A stretch of DNA of 64,000 bases from Morella rubra (lineage: Eukaryota; Streptophyta; Magnoliopsida; Fagales; Myricaceae). Of this stretch, positions 18,087-27,722 are shown one piece after another. The notes under the pieces are model-generated. The model was not told the origin of the DNA and searched no databases. It saw only the letters and a list, made by a program, of their open reading frames with translations. The translations under genes and the position numbers were made by a program. How positions within the stretch are numbered: the stretch's first letter is position 1; each line of letters begins with the position of its first letter. The stretch spans positions 26,763,457 through 26,827,456 of the forward strand of contig CM025852.1 in NCBI GenBank assembly GCA_003952965.2. The letters are read 5' to 3'.

Positions 18087-19640
18087 CTAATCTGAGCTCG
18101 AAACCAGGAGCTCACCACGGCTACTACTTTTCCGGACCATGACCTTGAACCCACCAGCCATATGACCAGTCAACAGAGGAACAAAAACCGGCTGGTCCTC
18201 ACAAGCCCGCATGAACTCGAACCGCTTCAATATCTTGGCCACCACATACTTCATCTGTATGAAAGCCATCTCCTTGCCGAGGCAGACCCTCGGACCAGCC
18301 TGAAAAGCGGAAAACTTGTAAGGACTCACCTGTTTCAACCCCCCAGTACTGCCTTCGATTCCTCCGGGTTCATCAAACCACCGATCCGGTTTGAACTCGA
18401 ACCGGTCCTTGCCCCACAGCTCCTCGATCCTCCCCATCCCATATGGAAAATAGGTGACTCTATCTCCCTTCCAAATAGGAGTGCCATCAGGCAGAATATC
18501 ATTGTTCAGGGCGTGCTTTGAGTCCCACGCAACCGGCGGGTAGAGCCGCATGGACTCGCACAAGCAGGCCTTTAGGAACCGCATCTTCTTCAGATTTTCA
18601 AAGTCGAATCGTTTTTCACCATTGCCTAGTACGGAATTTACTTCCTTCACAATACGTTGCTTTTCGTTAGGAGCCTTGGAAAGCAACCAGAAGAGCCATG
18701 TCATGGCTGATGATGTGGTGTCTCGGCCGGCCATGATAAAGCTTATCACCATATCTCTCACCACCTCCTCGTCGTGGCCCGCTTGCAAGAACCTGGACAG
18801 TAAGTCGCCCTCGCATTTGTTTTCTCCGTCTTCTTCTAGGATTCTCCTCTTGTTGCGTATAATCTCGACCACAGAGGCATGCACGAGTCTAATTGCTTCT
18901 TTGAGTTTCTTCTCGGAGCCTAAGTTCAGAGCGCGCTTGATCTTCCACAGCCAGAACACCGGGGACATTGATCGCATGGCGCTTATCTCCGAAGCCATGT
19001 CAAAGGCCTTAAAAAGTGGCGGCAACGGGCGATATAGGTCTACGCAACACGGGTCTGTGCCTAGCGAGACCTTAGAGATGGTGTCAAACGCAAATCTTCT
19101 CAGTATTTCTTGCAAGTCCACTATTTTGTTACTCTCAGCGGCCTCTTCGAGTAATGGCATCAGTCGGTGATCGACTTCATCTTCAAGAGTTGTGACAAGG
19201 AACTCCCTCAATGACTTTGTGCTGAACTCATGACTCGCCAGTTTGCGCTGGGTGGACCATAGTTCACCGTCCACGTTGAATATGCCATAGCCAAGAAGAT
19301 CTCCGAGGATCTCAGTAAAAGGCTTGCCTTTGGGGTAGTTGTTGAAGTTGGTCTTCAGCATATATTCGACGTTGGCCGGGTTTGCTGTCACAACAGTACG
19401 TCGTGATCCAAGCCTTTGCACCACGATGGTTTGGGTAGGCGACTCAGATAAGAGGTCCGTGTACCAGTCTAAGAGACGGCCGCGATTTTCGTAAAAGGAG
19501 ATTAGACAGCCAATAATTGGGTATGAAGGAGGGCCATGAGTACTGGTGGACGAATTCCAGTGAATTTGAAGTATGAATGAGAAGAAGGATGACAGCAGGA
19601 AAAACCCTAGAGAGAGGAAGGCAAGGAAGAAGATAAACAT
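18087..19640 (-). CDS. CYP94: Cytochrome P450 of the CYP94 family, copy 1
   Basis: Intronless, 517 residues. The N-terminal hydrophobic anchor (about residues 3-25) places it on the ER membrane; a proline hinge HGPPSYPIIG follows near 35. P450 hallmarks are present: I-helix oxygen-activation motif FIMAGRDTTSSAMTWLFWLL, K-helix CESMRLYPP (ExxR), PERF-type FKPDRWFD, and heme loop FQAGPRVCLGKE with the axial Cys at 453. YFPYGMGRIEELWGKD and the overall sequence resemble CYP94A/B. Known members are fatty-acid omega-hydroxylases (94A) or jasmonoyl-isoleucine hydroxylases (94B); the substrate cannot be told from sequence alone. The other copy at 27723-29279 differs at roughly 25-30 residues. Here the turn after PDGTPI has W (WKGD) where copy 2 has G. 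No frameshift or stop: an intact gene. Confidence 0.95.
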   Translation of the reverse strand: MFIFFLAFLSLGFFLLSSFFSFILQIHWNSSTSTHGPPSYPIIGCLISFYENRGRLLDWYTDLLSESPTQTIVVQRLGSRRTVVTANPANVEYMLKTNFNNYPKGKPFTEILGDLLGYGIFNVDGELWSTQRKLASHEFSTKSLREFLVTTLEDEVDHRLMPLLEEAAESNKIVDLQEILRRFAFDTISKVSLGTDPCCVDLYRPLPPLFKAFDMASEISAMRSMSPVFWLWKIKRALNLGSEKKLKEAIRLVHASVVEIIRNKRRILEEDGENKCEGDLLSRFLQAGHDEEVVRDMVISFIMAGRDTTSSAMTWLFWLLSKAPNEKQRIVKEVNSVLGNGEKRFDFENLKKMRFLKACLCESMRLYPPVAWDSKHALNNDILPDGTPIWKGDRVTYFPYGMGRIEELWGKDRFEFKPDRWFDEPGGIEGSTGGLKQVSPYKFSAFQAGPRVCLGKEMAFIQMKYVVAKILKRFEFMRACEDQPVFVPLLTGHMAGGFKVMVRKSSSRGELLVSSSD

Positions 19641-19734
19641 GGTTTAGTTTGCTTTCGATATTTTACTCAACACTGCAGATCACTTCAATTGGAAAATATG
19701 AATCAGAAGGACTATACTACATATATGTATGAGC

Positions 19735-19830
19735 ATGCGGGTGTTTGCGTGCGTGCGTGTGGAGGTGTACATGTGTGTGTGAGAGAGAGATAGAGAGCGA
19801 GACTGGGAGAGAGAGAGAGAGAGAGAGAGG
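19735..19830. repeat. GT/GA microsatellite upstream of P450 copy 1
   Basis: A purine/pyrimidine-biased run of GTGTG then GAGAGA units, about 95-190 bp upstream of the P450 start codon on the opposite strand (CT-rich on the coding strand). CT-rich leader tracts are common in plant promoters. The matching stretch in unit 2 (30247-30266) is much shorter. Confidence 0.7.
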
Positions 19831-19999
19831 CCGACGAGGTGTTGAAAGAGATTTTCTCATTTTCTGTGCTAGGGTTTGTAAGGAGGAGAAAAGGACTAAA
19901 CGAATTAATCACACATGGTTCTCGAGCTTAAAAGAAAAAAAACGGCGAGTGGAGACGGGAAGTAATTAATTTGAACAATGGAATATATATTACGGCGGC

Positions 20000-22379
20000 G
20001 TCATTCCGACTCATGCGGCCGACGACTTTCGTATGTTATTCAAAGTTGAAACTCCTGGAATTTAAAATAATCCTGAAATTGAGTTTTTATTAATGTTTTA
20101 GACGTAATGGGTTTTTGGTGGAGGTTTCCTGAGACTAGAGTGTTGTTTTTACCATATGGGTTCATCAATACAAAATAGAATTTAGATAATTTTCTTTAAT
20201 TTATTGTCTGAATTGAATTATTAAATTCTTATATAAAAAGACACAACAAGTAATAAATGTGAGACGACTCATATATTATTTTTATCTTTTTACAATTAAA
20301 CCATCAAATCCATACAACAAATTGATATTTACTATCTTAATTGTATTATATAATTTTTAAAGATAAAGATACACAAATTGATATTTACTGTCTTAAATTG
20401 TATTATCTAATTTTTAGAGATAAAGATACAGTTTTTAAAATTGAGTAAAAAAGGAAAAAGAAAAGGTAAAGCCTTTAATTCACTGTCTTGGTTAGGTATA
20501 GTCAAAGTGGCTCAATTAAGGGGGTTTGCCTAGAACACCTCAGAATTAAAAGCCCTATAAAGACCCTTGAACAAAAATAAGATTTTCTAAACAATGGTAT
20601 ATCGACATGTGGTTAAACTCTAAATGAACAGAGAGAAAAAGATGCCCTATTTTGGCCGCATGCATTTACTTTCACAGTCTTTCAATTTAGTACCACAAAT
20701 GAACAGAGAGAAAAAGTTGCCCTATTTTGGCAATTTAATTCTATAGAAAGAAAACTCAAAAAGCCTACAACCTTTATCAGAAATCCCCAAACACCGGAAA
20801 AGAAAAAACCTTGCATGCCAGTGGGAGAAGAGTTGTTAACACATTTACCAAAATGCACAGTAACGTACGGGAGTTTTGACAGAAGAACGACAAAAAATGT
20901 TTTTTTTTTTTAGAATTATAGTAAGAGGATCGTGGGGGTACTCCGGGAAGTGGAGGGGCATAAAAGGGTGGTTATCTCATTACGGATAAGAAGAGAGGGA
21001 CAAAATTAATTTTCAGCCATCAATTCTGTCCCCGGTATAACCTGAAACGTACGTGATTTCTTCCATAAGCATTGCAGCGTTCAATCTTTTGCACATTGTC
21101 GTAAATTTCAGCGTGTTTTTTTACTTTTTACGGCTTTGATGGAGTTCACATTTTAAGCATGCTATATAGTTGGGTCCGGCCGGCACCCAAATGCCTTTGA
21201 GGCAACGTTAACAGTAAATTTGCTCCTAACTTTTCTATAATAAAATATCAAAATTTTCGCTCCCAAATTACATAACAATGTTTTTTTTAAGTCTAAACTA
21301 ATAATTTCGGGAAATTAAACTCCTAAACTATATACACATATGTCAATATGCTCTCTCTCCCGATATAATCTAATAATTAATATTATGTCACTTAATTAAC
21401 ACATTTTTTTGCATAATTTTAACCGTAAGATTTTTCGTTAAGATGTATATAGATGAATTTTACTAATTTAAATATTTAATGTGATGATTTTAAAATATCT
21501 TTAGACTCTAAAATGATGTTTACCCTTTCATTCAAAGCGAAAATTAACTTCTTCTTTTTTTAATATATATGTGTGCAGAATTCTGATCCATTGAAAGGAA
21601 GCATGAAAAGTTTTTTATTGCAAGAAATTGCGGAAATTGAAATCCCATGCTTCAGTTAAAATTCGAAGTCGACGTGTAAGTAGACGTGATGGATTGCTTA
21701 GGAAAAAAAAAATTAAAAAGTAGACGTGATGGATTGAACCAGGCACCCCCGCTCAGATCACGCGCGGGTCGTGACAATTTAGCCCGCAAATTCAAATGTG
21801 CACGTGAAAGTATTTTCATCACGTTTTTTTTTCCTGAAGTGGAACAATCCCCAGTCGAGTAACAGAACACGTACGAAGAAACAAAAACAAACAAAAAAAA
21901 CAATAGCAATCGTACGCCATTCAATCTGATATTACAGGCTACCTTATCCAATGTCCCTTCATATTTTTATTGTGTTTTGACATTGACTTTTCTTAAAAAA
22001 ATAAATAAATAAAAATTTGAGAGAATGCACCATTATAAACTCAGATTTAAGCCTACCATTATTTAAACTTAAAAATTTTACATAATTTAAGACTATCAAA
22101 ATATAACGAGATTATCGTGTTTCGATCTGTTGTTGAAAGCTAACTTTCGATCCTAAGTACAACCGGCACATCCTAAGCCACCAGGATGGTGGTTTGACTC
22201 TGACTTCTTTGTGTTTTCTGTGGCCCTTTATCTTCTTTTTGCATAATTGCACTCAAATTTTTTATGTAAGCAGCAATGTTAGCTATTTGTAACTACAATC
22301 ATGTATGGTAAGCAAATCCACACGTGGGCGAAAATGAAATCTTCCACGAGCATAAAGTGATGATAGATTTTTTTTTCTA
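20000..22379. other. P450 copy 1 upstream region, no gene seen
   Basis: AT-rich DNA shared with unit 2 (30450-33000). No coding frame of substance. The CACGTG-containing and ACGT-containing stretches around 21050 and 21800 are unremarkable in isolation. Confidence 0.5.
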
Positions 22380-22754
22380 GTTAATTACACTTTTACACCT
22401 CCCGTAATTTCATAGTATTTATACTTTACATTCTGATATATCAATTTTAAGACGTTAGATTCATATGGTTTGAACGTTTTACGTTTTGCACCCTAACGTC
22501 AAATTTTATGTGATTTTGGATGAAATAAAGGAGGGCAAAATAGGAAAAAATTTGTTTTTACACTTTGCACCTCAAAAAATAGAGGGCAAAATGGAAAATT
22601 TTTTCTCAATTCCGTCCAAAATCACAAACAATTTGAAAATGGGGTGCAAAACGGAAAACGTCCAAACCATATAGATCCAATGTCTTAAAATTAATATATC
22701 GAGATGCAAAATATAAATGCTATAAAACTATAGGGATGCAAAGTGCGGTTAATC
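22380..22754. mobile_element. Foldback MITE with ~110-120-bp inverted arms, Mutator-like
   Basis: Present in unit 1 and absent at the matching site of unit 2 (about 33000). The left arm begins GTTAATTACACTTTTACACC and the right arm, reverse-complemented, begins GATTAACCGCACTTTGCATC. The arms stay alignable for over 100 bp, through CATATGGTTTGAACG / TATATGGTTTGGACG. Both flanks carry T(9-10)CTA, consistent with a 9-11-bp target duplication, which together with long arms suggests a MULE-derived MITE. The open frame at 22486-22674 inside is not a known protein. Confidence 0.8.
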
Positions 22755-22902
22755 ATTTTTTTTTTCTATTCAGTTGCCTAATTATAGTCCGACAGATCCT
22801 AGTTGAGAGCTTTTTCAAAACAAAAGTGTTGGCTCGTCTAAATGGTACGGCGCTGTCCTTGTGACGGATAAAGGAGAAAGCTCAATCATCATTGTCAACC
22901 TA

Positions 22903-23290
22903 GGGCATGTTCGTTTGCGAAAATATTCTAGAATATAAGAGGATTCAACAAATATATAAAACGAATATCCAAAATCTCAAAACTTCATACACAAACACCA
23001 ATACTTTTTATACAATCTCAAATAATTTTTCATACAAACTCCAATAACTTTTCAAAAAAAAAAATTGTTAAAAATATTCTCTTTTTATACTTTTTCACTT
23101 AACTCTAATTTTTTTTTATTAAACAATTATATTAACTCATTTATCTCTACAATTTTTTACAAACTCTAACAAAAATTAAAATATCTTTAAAATTTTTCAA
23201 CTTTTACACAAAAACTGATAAAAACTCTAATCTACATAAATATTCACAATTCTACCAAAATTTAAAAATCTTTACAAAACGAACACTCCC
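22903..23290. mobile_element. MITE with GGGCATGTTCGTTT inverted ends
   Basis: About 388 bp present only in unit 1; the matching unit 2 site (near 33150) reads directly from the CAACCTA flank into the GCCGAGTCC flank. The left end is GGGCATGTTCGTTT and the right end, reverse-complemented, is GGGAGTGTTCGTTT. The interior is A/T-rich without coding capacity. Superfamily is not certain; the short TA-type flank would fit a Tourist/Stowaway-like element. Confidence 0.75.
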
Positions 23291-23313
23291 TAAGTTAACG
23301 CCGAGTCCAATTA

Positions 23314-23506
23314 ACATTGTGTTTAGAAATAAAATTTTGTTAAAATTTTAAGGTAAAATTTTAATAGTTTGTGAAAAAATGAAACGAAAGAATGAAAAAG
23401 ATGGTGAAAAAATAAAAAAAAAAATAAAGTAAAAAATGAGAAAAAATAAATTTTTATAATAATAATAAAATTTTTAAAAGTAAAATTTTAAGAAAACAAA
23501 CGGTAC
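23314..23506. mobile_element. Small AT-rich MITE-like insertion
   Basis: About 190 bp present in unit 1 and missing from unit 2 between the shared GCCGAGTCCAATTAA and the shared GAGCTC flank. The ends are loosely inverted (TTGTGTTTAGAAATAAAATT versus CGTTTGTTTTCTTAAAATT after reverse complement). Exact ends and target duplication are uncertain. Confidence 0.55.
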
Positions 23507-24761
23507 GAAACTCGACGGAGCTCGGAAGGGTGGTGGTTGTGAGAAATGACAGTTGTAGGCCCGCCGAAATATGCAGATAAGGGACCGCTCACCGCCCAAT
23601 AGGATTATGCCATGGTCCTTACCAAAGCCATAAGGTGGCTCGGGCCGCACACGTGACGAATTCTCTCTCTCTCTTTGTGGCGACGCACACGTGTGGAATT
23701 ACAAGCCTGCGGTTGGCTTTATTATACCCGATAATTTAGCACCATACGTCATTTCTTTTGACGTCACTGTCCACAAAATGAGTTCAGGAAAACAATATAA
23801 TATTATTCAGAGTCCATTGATTTTTTAATGAGAGACTATAAATATCAAAAATACCATATTAATCAATAAATTTTATTAATTCCTATTTAAAAAGAAACAT
23901 GGCTTCAAACAATAAAATAATTCTCGTGCTTTCTTATTAAAAGGTCAACGGTGCCCTTTTTTTTTTCCTGGAAAATGAAATGACAGTAGAATCAAAGACA
24001 AACTTTGATATGTTGGGTTGCCGTCGCATTTCTAAAATGTGATAAAACAGCCGAAAAGAGACAGCTTCAATAATGCGGATATATCGGTCTTCATTGATAG
24101 ATGCTTCGTAGCAACTTCTCTGGCGGGCCCAAAGCCTCTGGTTAAATCACTCGGACTCATGGGCCGTGGGCCCATAATCTATATCGCGTATCTCAAAGCT
24201 TGGCTTCACTCCTTAAAAATATCACGTACTTGCATGTTCTTCGGGTTCACTTGTTTCTTCTTCTTACAAAAAACTTTCTCCAACTTGGCCCTCGCTTGAA
24301 GTAAAATTAGAAAACCTTAAACGACACTTCCTAAGGACAGGATGACTTTTAGGAAGAAGAGTTGCCTTTCAACATGCACAACAACATTAAAATATGTCTC
24401 ACCTGCCAAAGGGTAAGATTCGAAAAGTGCCGATCCATTTGTTCAATAGGGTAAACGATCTCACCGAGTTTCCAAGTTTTTGGTTAGCAAATACGAGCAT
24501 TGTGGGCGTAGAAAAAAAAGAAAAGAAGTACGAGCGTTGTAGTTTATACCAGAACATTGAACAACAAAGCATAAGTACACGGAGAATAACACGGAACGCA
24601 AGGCCCACAGATTTTCCACCAGATAATCATTAGTTTCATCACACTCGCTAATCCTATGTTACATCAAAAAAGAGCAAAATAGCCTACTTGCTCTGGATGG
24701 GTAAACGGAGAGGGCAGATTTGTTGCATACCTCCTTCTCACCCATCTGTCCTGTAATATCC

Positions 24762-26484
24762 TTATCCAGTAGCTCCTTTCAGGCGTGCAATCAGCTCAAC
24801 CTGCACTTGTGATTTCACTCAACAATAAAAGGACAGTACAATCATGAAAAAGGGCATGCAAAATGATGACATATTAACTGCTGACTCTCCTAGGAAATAG
24901 CGGATACTCCTAAGCAAGATGCTGATCAATTGTCTTGATACTTGCCTTCTTTACGTTAACAGAAAGACCTTTTGACTTCAGAATGGCACGGAGCTTCTCA
25001 ACCTTGAGGCTTTGTAAGTCCTTACTGGATGCTTGACTATTCGATCCTTCTGCACATCCAAAAGTGAAAACTTTACGACAGCAAGGAGTGACAAGATCTT
25101 AGCTTAATAGGAAATTCACAAGTCTCTCACAGGTTCAACTGATTTGATAACCGCCAACATCTAAAGCATAGTGCGCCTTCAGATGGATGTTGAACTATTT
25201 TCTATGGCATAGATATATATATATATATCAGCCAGCGTGAAAATAATACAAGACAAGAACCATTAGCACCTACTCTGTCTAGAACTAATTTCACTCTTCG
25301 CTCTCTTAGCTGAAGTTCTTCCTTCTGAAGCCCTTTCAGTACCCCTGGAAAAAGATGAAATGATGTAAGGTAATCAGACAACTAGATAAAATTTGCACAC
25401 CACCAACCAGGCACCAGAAGAAAAAGGTTCTTCAGAAGTAGATGACACATCCTAACATCGTATTAAACACTAAGTTCATTCATGAGGTAAACCACTTGAG
25501 AAGTCTCTATATTCTAGAATCTAAAACCTTGGAGTAAAGGGGCAGATGTATACCAAAATTCTAACAAAAAACATATACACTAGCATATCTTGCTACGGGT
25601 CAAACATGAATCATTTATAAGTTTATGGTAGTAGTACCTCTTTCTAGAACCCTCAGATACAGCTACACCCTTCACATCCTTTGCACTTGAATCACCCTTC
25701 AGTTTCCTAAGCATGAGTGATCTGATCAGCATGTTCTGTTGGTTTGTCTTTATCTTTTGGCTCTCTGGATGTACGAGAAAGACAGACACAACTTCCACAT
25801 TAATTAGAAATATATACAGTCAAAATGTATGAAGTTGCATGAGCATCCTCCCTCCCAGGGAATCTAGTGTTAGAACTTCAGCATACTGCATCTCTCTTTC
25901 TTTATTTTGTTTAATGGCATAAAGGAAATATAGATCATACATGGTATGAAATATCAATATCATCCCAGCAATGTTTTGTTCATAATGTTTCTTAGTTTCA
26001 GAACAATTGTACCTAAAACTAAAAAGCTGATATCAACATAGAGTACATTTGCGATCTCTCATATGTTCAAAATCACATCAGCGTAGCACAAGGATTTCTT
26101 AGTCCAAACATTAGAATTGCCTCAAATTATCACTGTAAAAGTAGGGATGTCTTAGCTCAAACAATTAGAATAGCATTACATCACCGAAGTAAACCTATTA
26201 TCATTCCACGAGTTTCAAAGAGTCCTATAAGGTTCGGAAATTCACTCCAATGATGTCCGAAACACATATTCAACATAAAAGTTAACCGCTTAAATAAACA
26301 ACATAAGGATTGATACACTTACCTAAGAGAGAAATGTGAGACAAATATGAAACAAAAAAAAAAAGAGTAACAAAAACATATGTAACCAATCAGAAATGTA
26401 AAGTGCAGTCTATAGAATTTATAGCACTAATAAGACACCTGGAAGTGATGTGTCATGGTCACAAATATATACTTGCATTCTGCC
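24762..26484 (-). pseudogene. 5'-truncated duplicate of the DDA1/SAP-like gene (exon 1 and promoter missing)
   Basis: Five exons of the gene at 34677-38262 are present at identical exon lengths: 26439-26484, 25638-25764, 25274-25344, 24946-25049 and 24762-24800. Exon 1 and the promoter were left outside the duplicated block. All five exons remain open and splice signals persist, including the GC donor at 24944-24945, so it is young rather than badly decayed. In the SAP motif the glycine of SVNGKK is V here (SVNVKK), and GMRVYICD reads RMQVYICD, which hints at relaxed constraint. The first in-frame Met is the one in RMQVYICD. Transcription, if any, would have to come from a new promoter or from read-through of P450 copy 2, which lies upstream on the same strand (stop at 27723). 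Confidence 0.8.
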
Positions 26485-26517
26485 CTGCACAAAATTTTCA
26501 GACGTAAACAAAAGGTC

Positions 26518-26562
26518 AATCCTCCTGATACAAGAAGCAGGAGGATTTTGTTAGGTTGCTAT
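26518..26562. other. Junction between the two duplication units, with foldback and filler
   Basis: Unit 1 homology stops at 26536 and unit 2 begins at about 26563. The interval contains a perfect 10-bp inverted repeat (AATCCTCCTG at 26518-26527, CAGGAGGATT at 26538-26547). It also contains a 16-bp stretch GATTTTGTTAGGTTGC at 26544-26559 that is identical to 26631-26646 just inside unit 2. This is the scar of the duplication event. Confidence 0.85.
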
Positions 26563-27308
26563 CTAGACCAGGAAAATATAGATCACTCAACTGATCGATT
26601 TTTAATATATACTTTTGCTGGAAATTAATCGATTTTGTTAGGTTGCCAAACTTTAGTGGAACTCGTTGCTAGCTAGGCGGCATAGGAATGGAATTGATCA
26701 CGAGGTTCATTAGTTAATTTATTCAAAATTTTAAAATACTAACCTAAATCGTTTTAGTTAAGTGTCTTAATTAAATTATCTAATTAATTCTTGCCTTTTC
26801 ACCCATAAAATATTCCCAAGCAGGAACTTAATTTGTGTGGACGTACTGTGGAGTACTAAATATCTCATCCAAAATAAAGGGCATTAACAAAATTGACAGA
26901 CAAGTTCTCTGCAAACCACTCATTTGAATTATCTTAAATTTTCAAACTATATATGGCGATATTGGATATATAGAAAGAAGAATTATTACTTGCTTCATTA
27001 ATTTCAAAATAAAGGCAATATTATGATAAGGAATTAACGCGATGAGAATATTAATCACAAAGATGAAAAGATAGTATGAGTTAAAAAGGCAAATAGTACA
27101 ATTTCCTCTCAAATCATTTGGTCATTAGGGATGAATCAAATTAGAGATCGATTTCCTCTTAAAATATTGCACAACACAGTTCAAGCTTCATATAATTAGG
27201 CTAAGTAGTTCAAGATTAGTCGTGATATATTTTTGGCAAAGAACAATTATCGCGATAAAAGAAAGAGTTAATTAGTACTTCCAAGTACAATTCATATATA
27301 TATATATA

Positions 27309-27670
27309 GGAAAATACACTTTTCACCCACAACTACTGATGTAGTGACACATTGCACCCCAAACTACCATTTTTAAGATATTACATCCTGAAACTACCAA
27401 TGTTAGACACTTTGCACCCTAAACTACTTACTTTGACATATCACACCCTCCAACTACTCATATTAAAACACTTTGCACCTTCCATTTGACAATAATACCC
27501 TTGAGAAATTAAAAAAATGGATAACAATATCTTCAATATATGCAAAATAGGTCAAGGGCATTATCGTCATTTTAGTTTGAAAATTTGATAATAGGTGCAA
27601 AGTGTCAAAATTAGTAGTTTAAAGTGTAAAGTGCAAAACATAGTTTATGGGTAAAAAATTATATTTTTCC
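27309..27670. mobile_element. MITE with GGAAAA inverted ends, 3' of P450 copy 2
   Basis: About 362 bp in unit 2 only; unit 1 has an uninterrupted TA-repeat at this place (about 18042). The ends are GGAAAATACACTTTTCACCC and, after reverse complement of the right end, GGAAAAATATAATTTTTTACCC (spaced alike). Internal copies of a TTGCACC motif recur on both strands and resemble those in the MITE at 22380-22754. The TATATA flanks make the target duplication impossible to size. Confidence 0.75.
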
Positions 27671-27722
27671 ATATCTATATATATATAAAAGATGCAATGC
27701 CATGTTCAAGCCTGAAGGCCGA

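Larger units (their letters stand above)
17320..26536. repeat. Tandem segmental duplication, unit 1
   Basis: About 9.2 kb that reads collinearly with 26563-36459 in the same orientation. Shared landmarks in order include the left edge (CCAGGAAAATATA), the P450 gene, its GA-rich upstream region and the 3' exons of the DDA1/SAP-like gene. The right edge is at GATACAAGAA (to 26536). The units differ by substitutions, short indels and several transposon insertions specific to one unit. This unit lacks the first exon of the DDA1/SAP-like gene because the duplication ended inside that gene's first intron. Confidence 0.95.

Noticed and set aside
18550-19170. 206-residue plus-strand open frame across P450 copy 1, and its twin at 28186-28806
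   Set aside because: Antisense shadow of the P450 coding strand; its conservation in both units follows from the duplication and it matches no protein I know.
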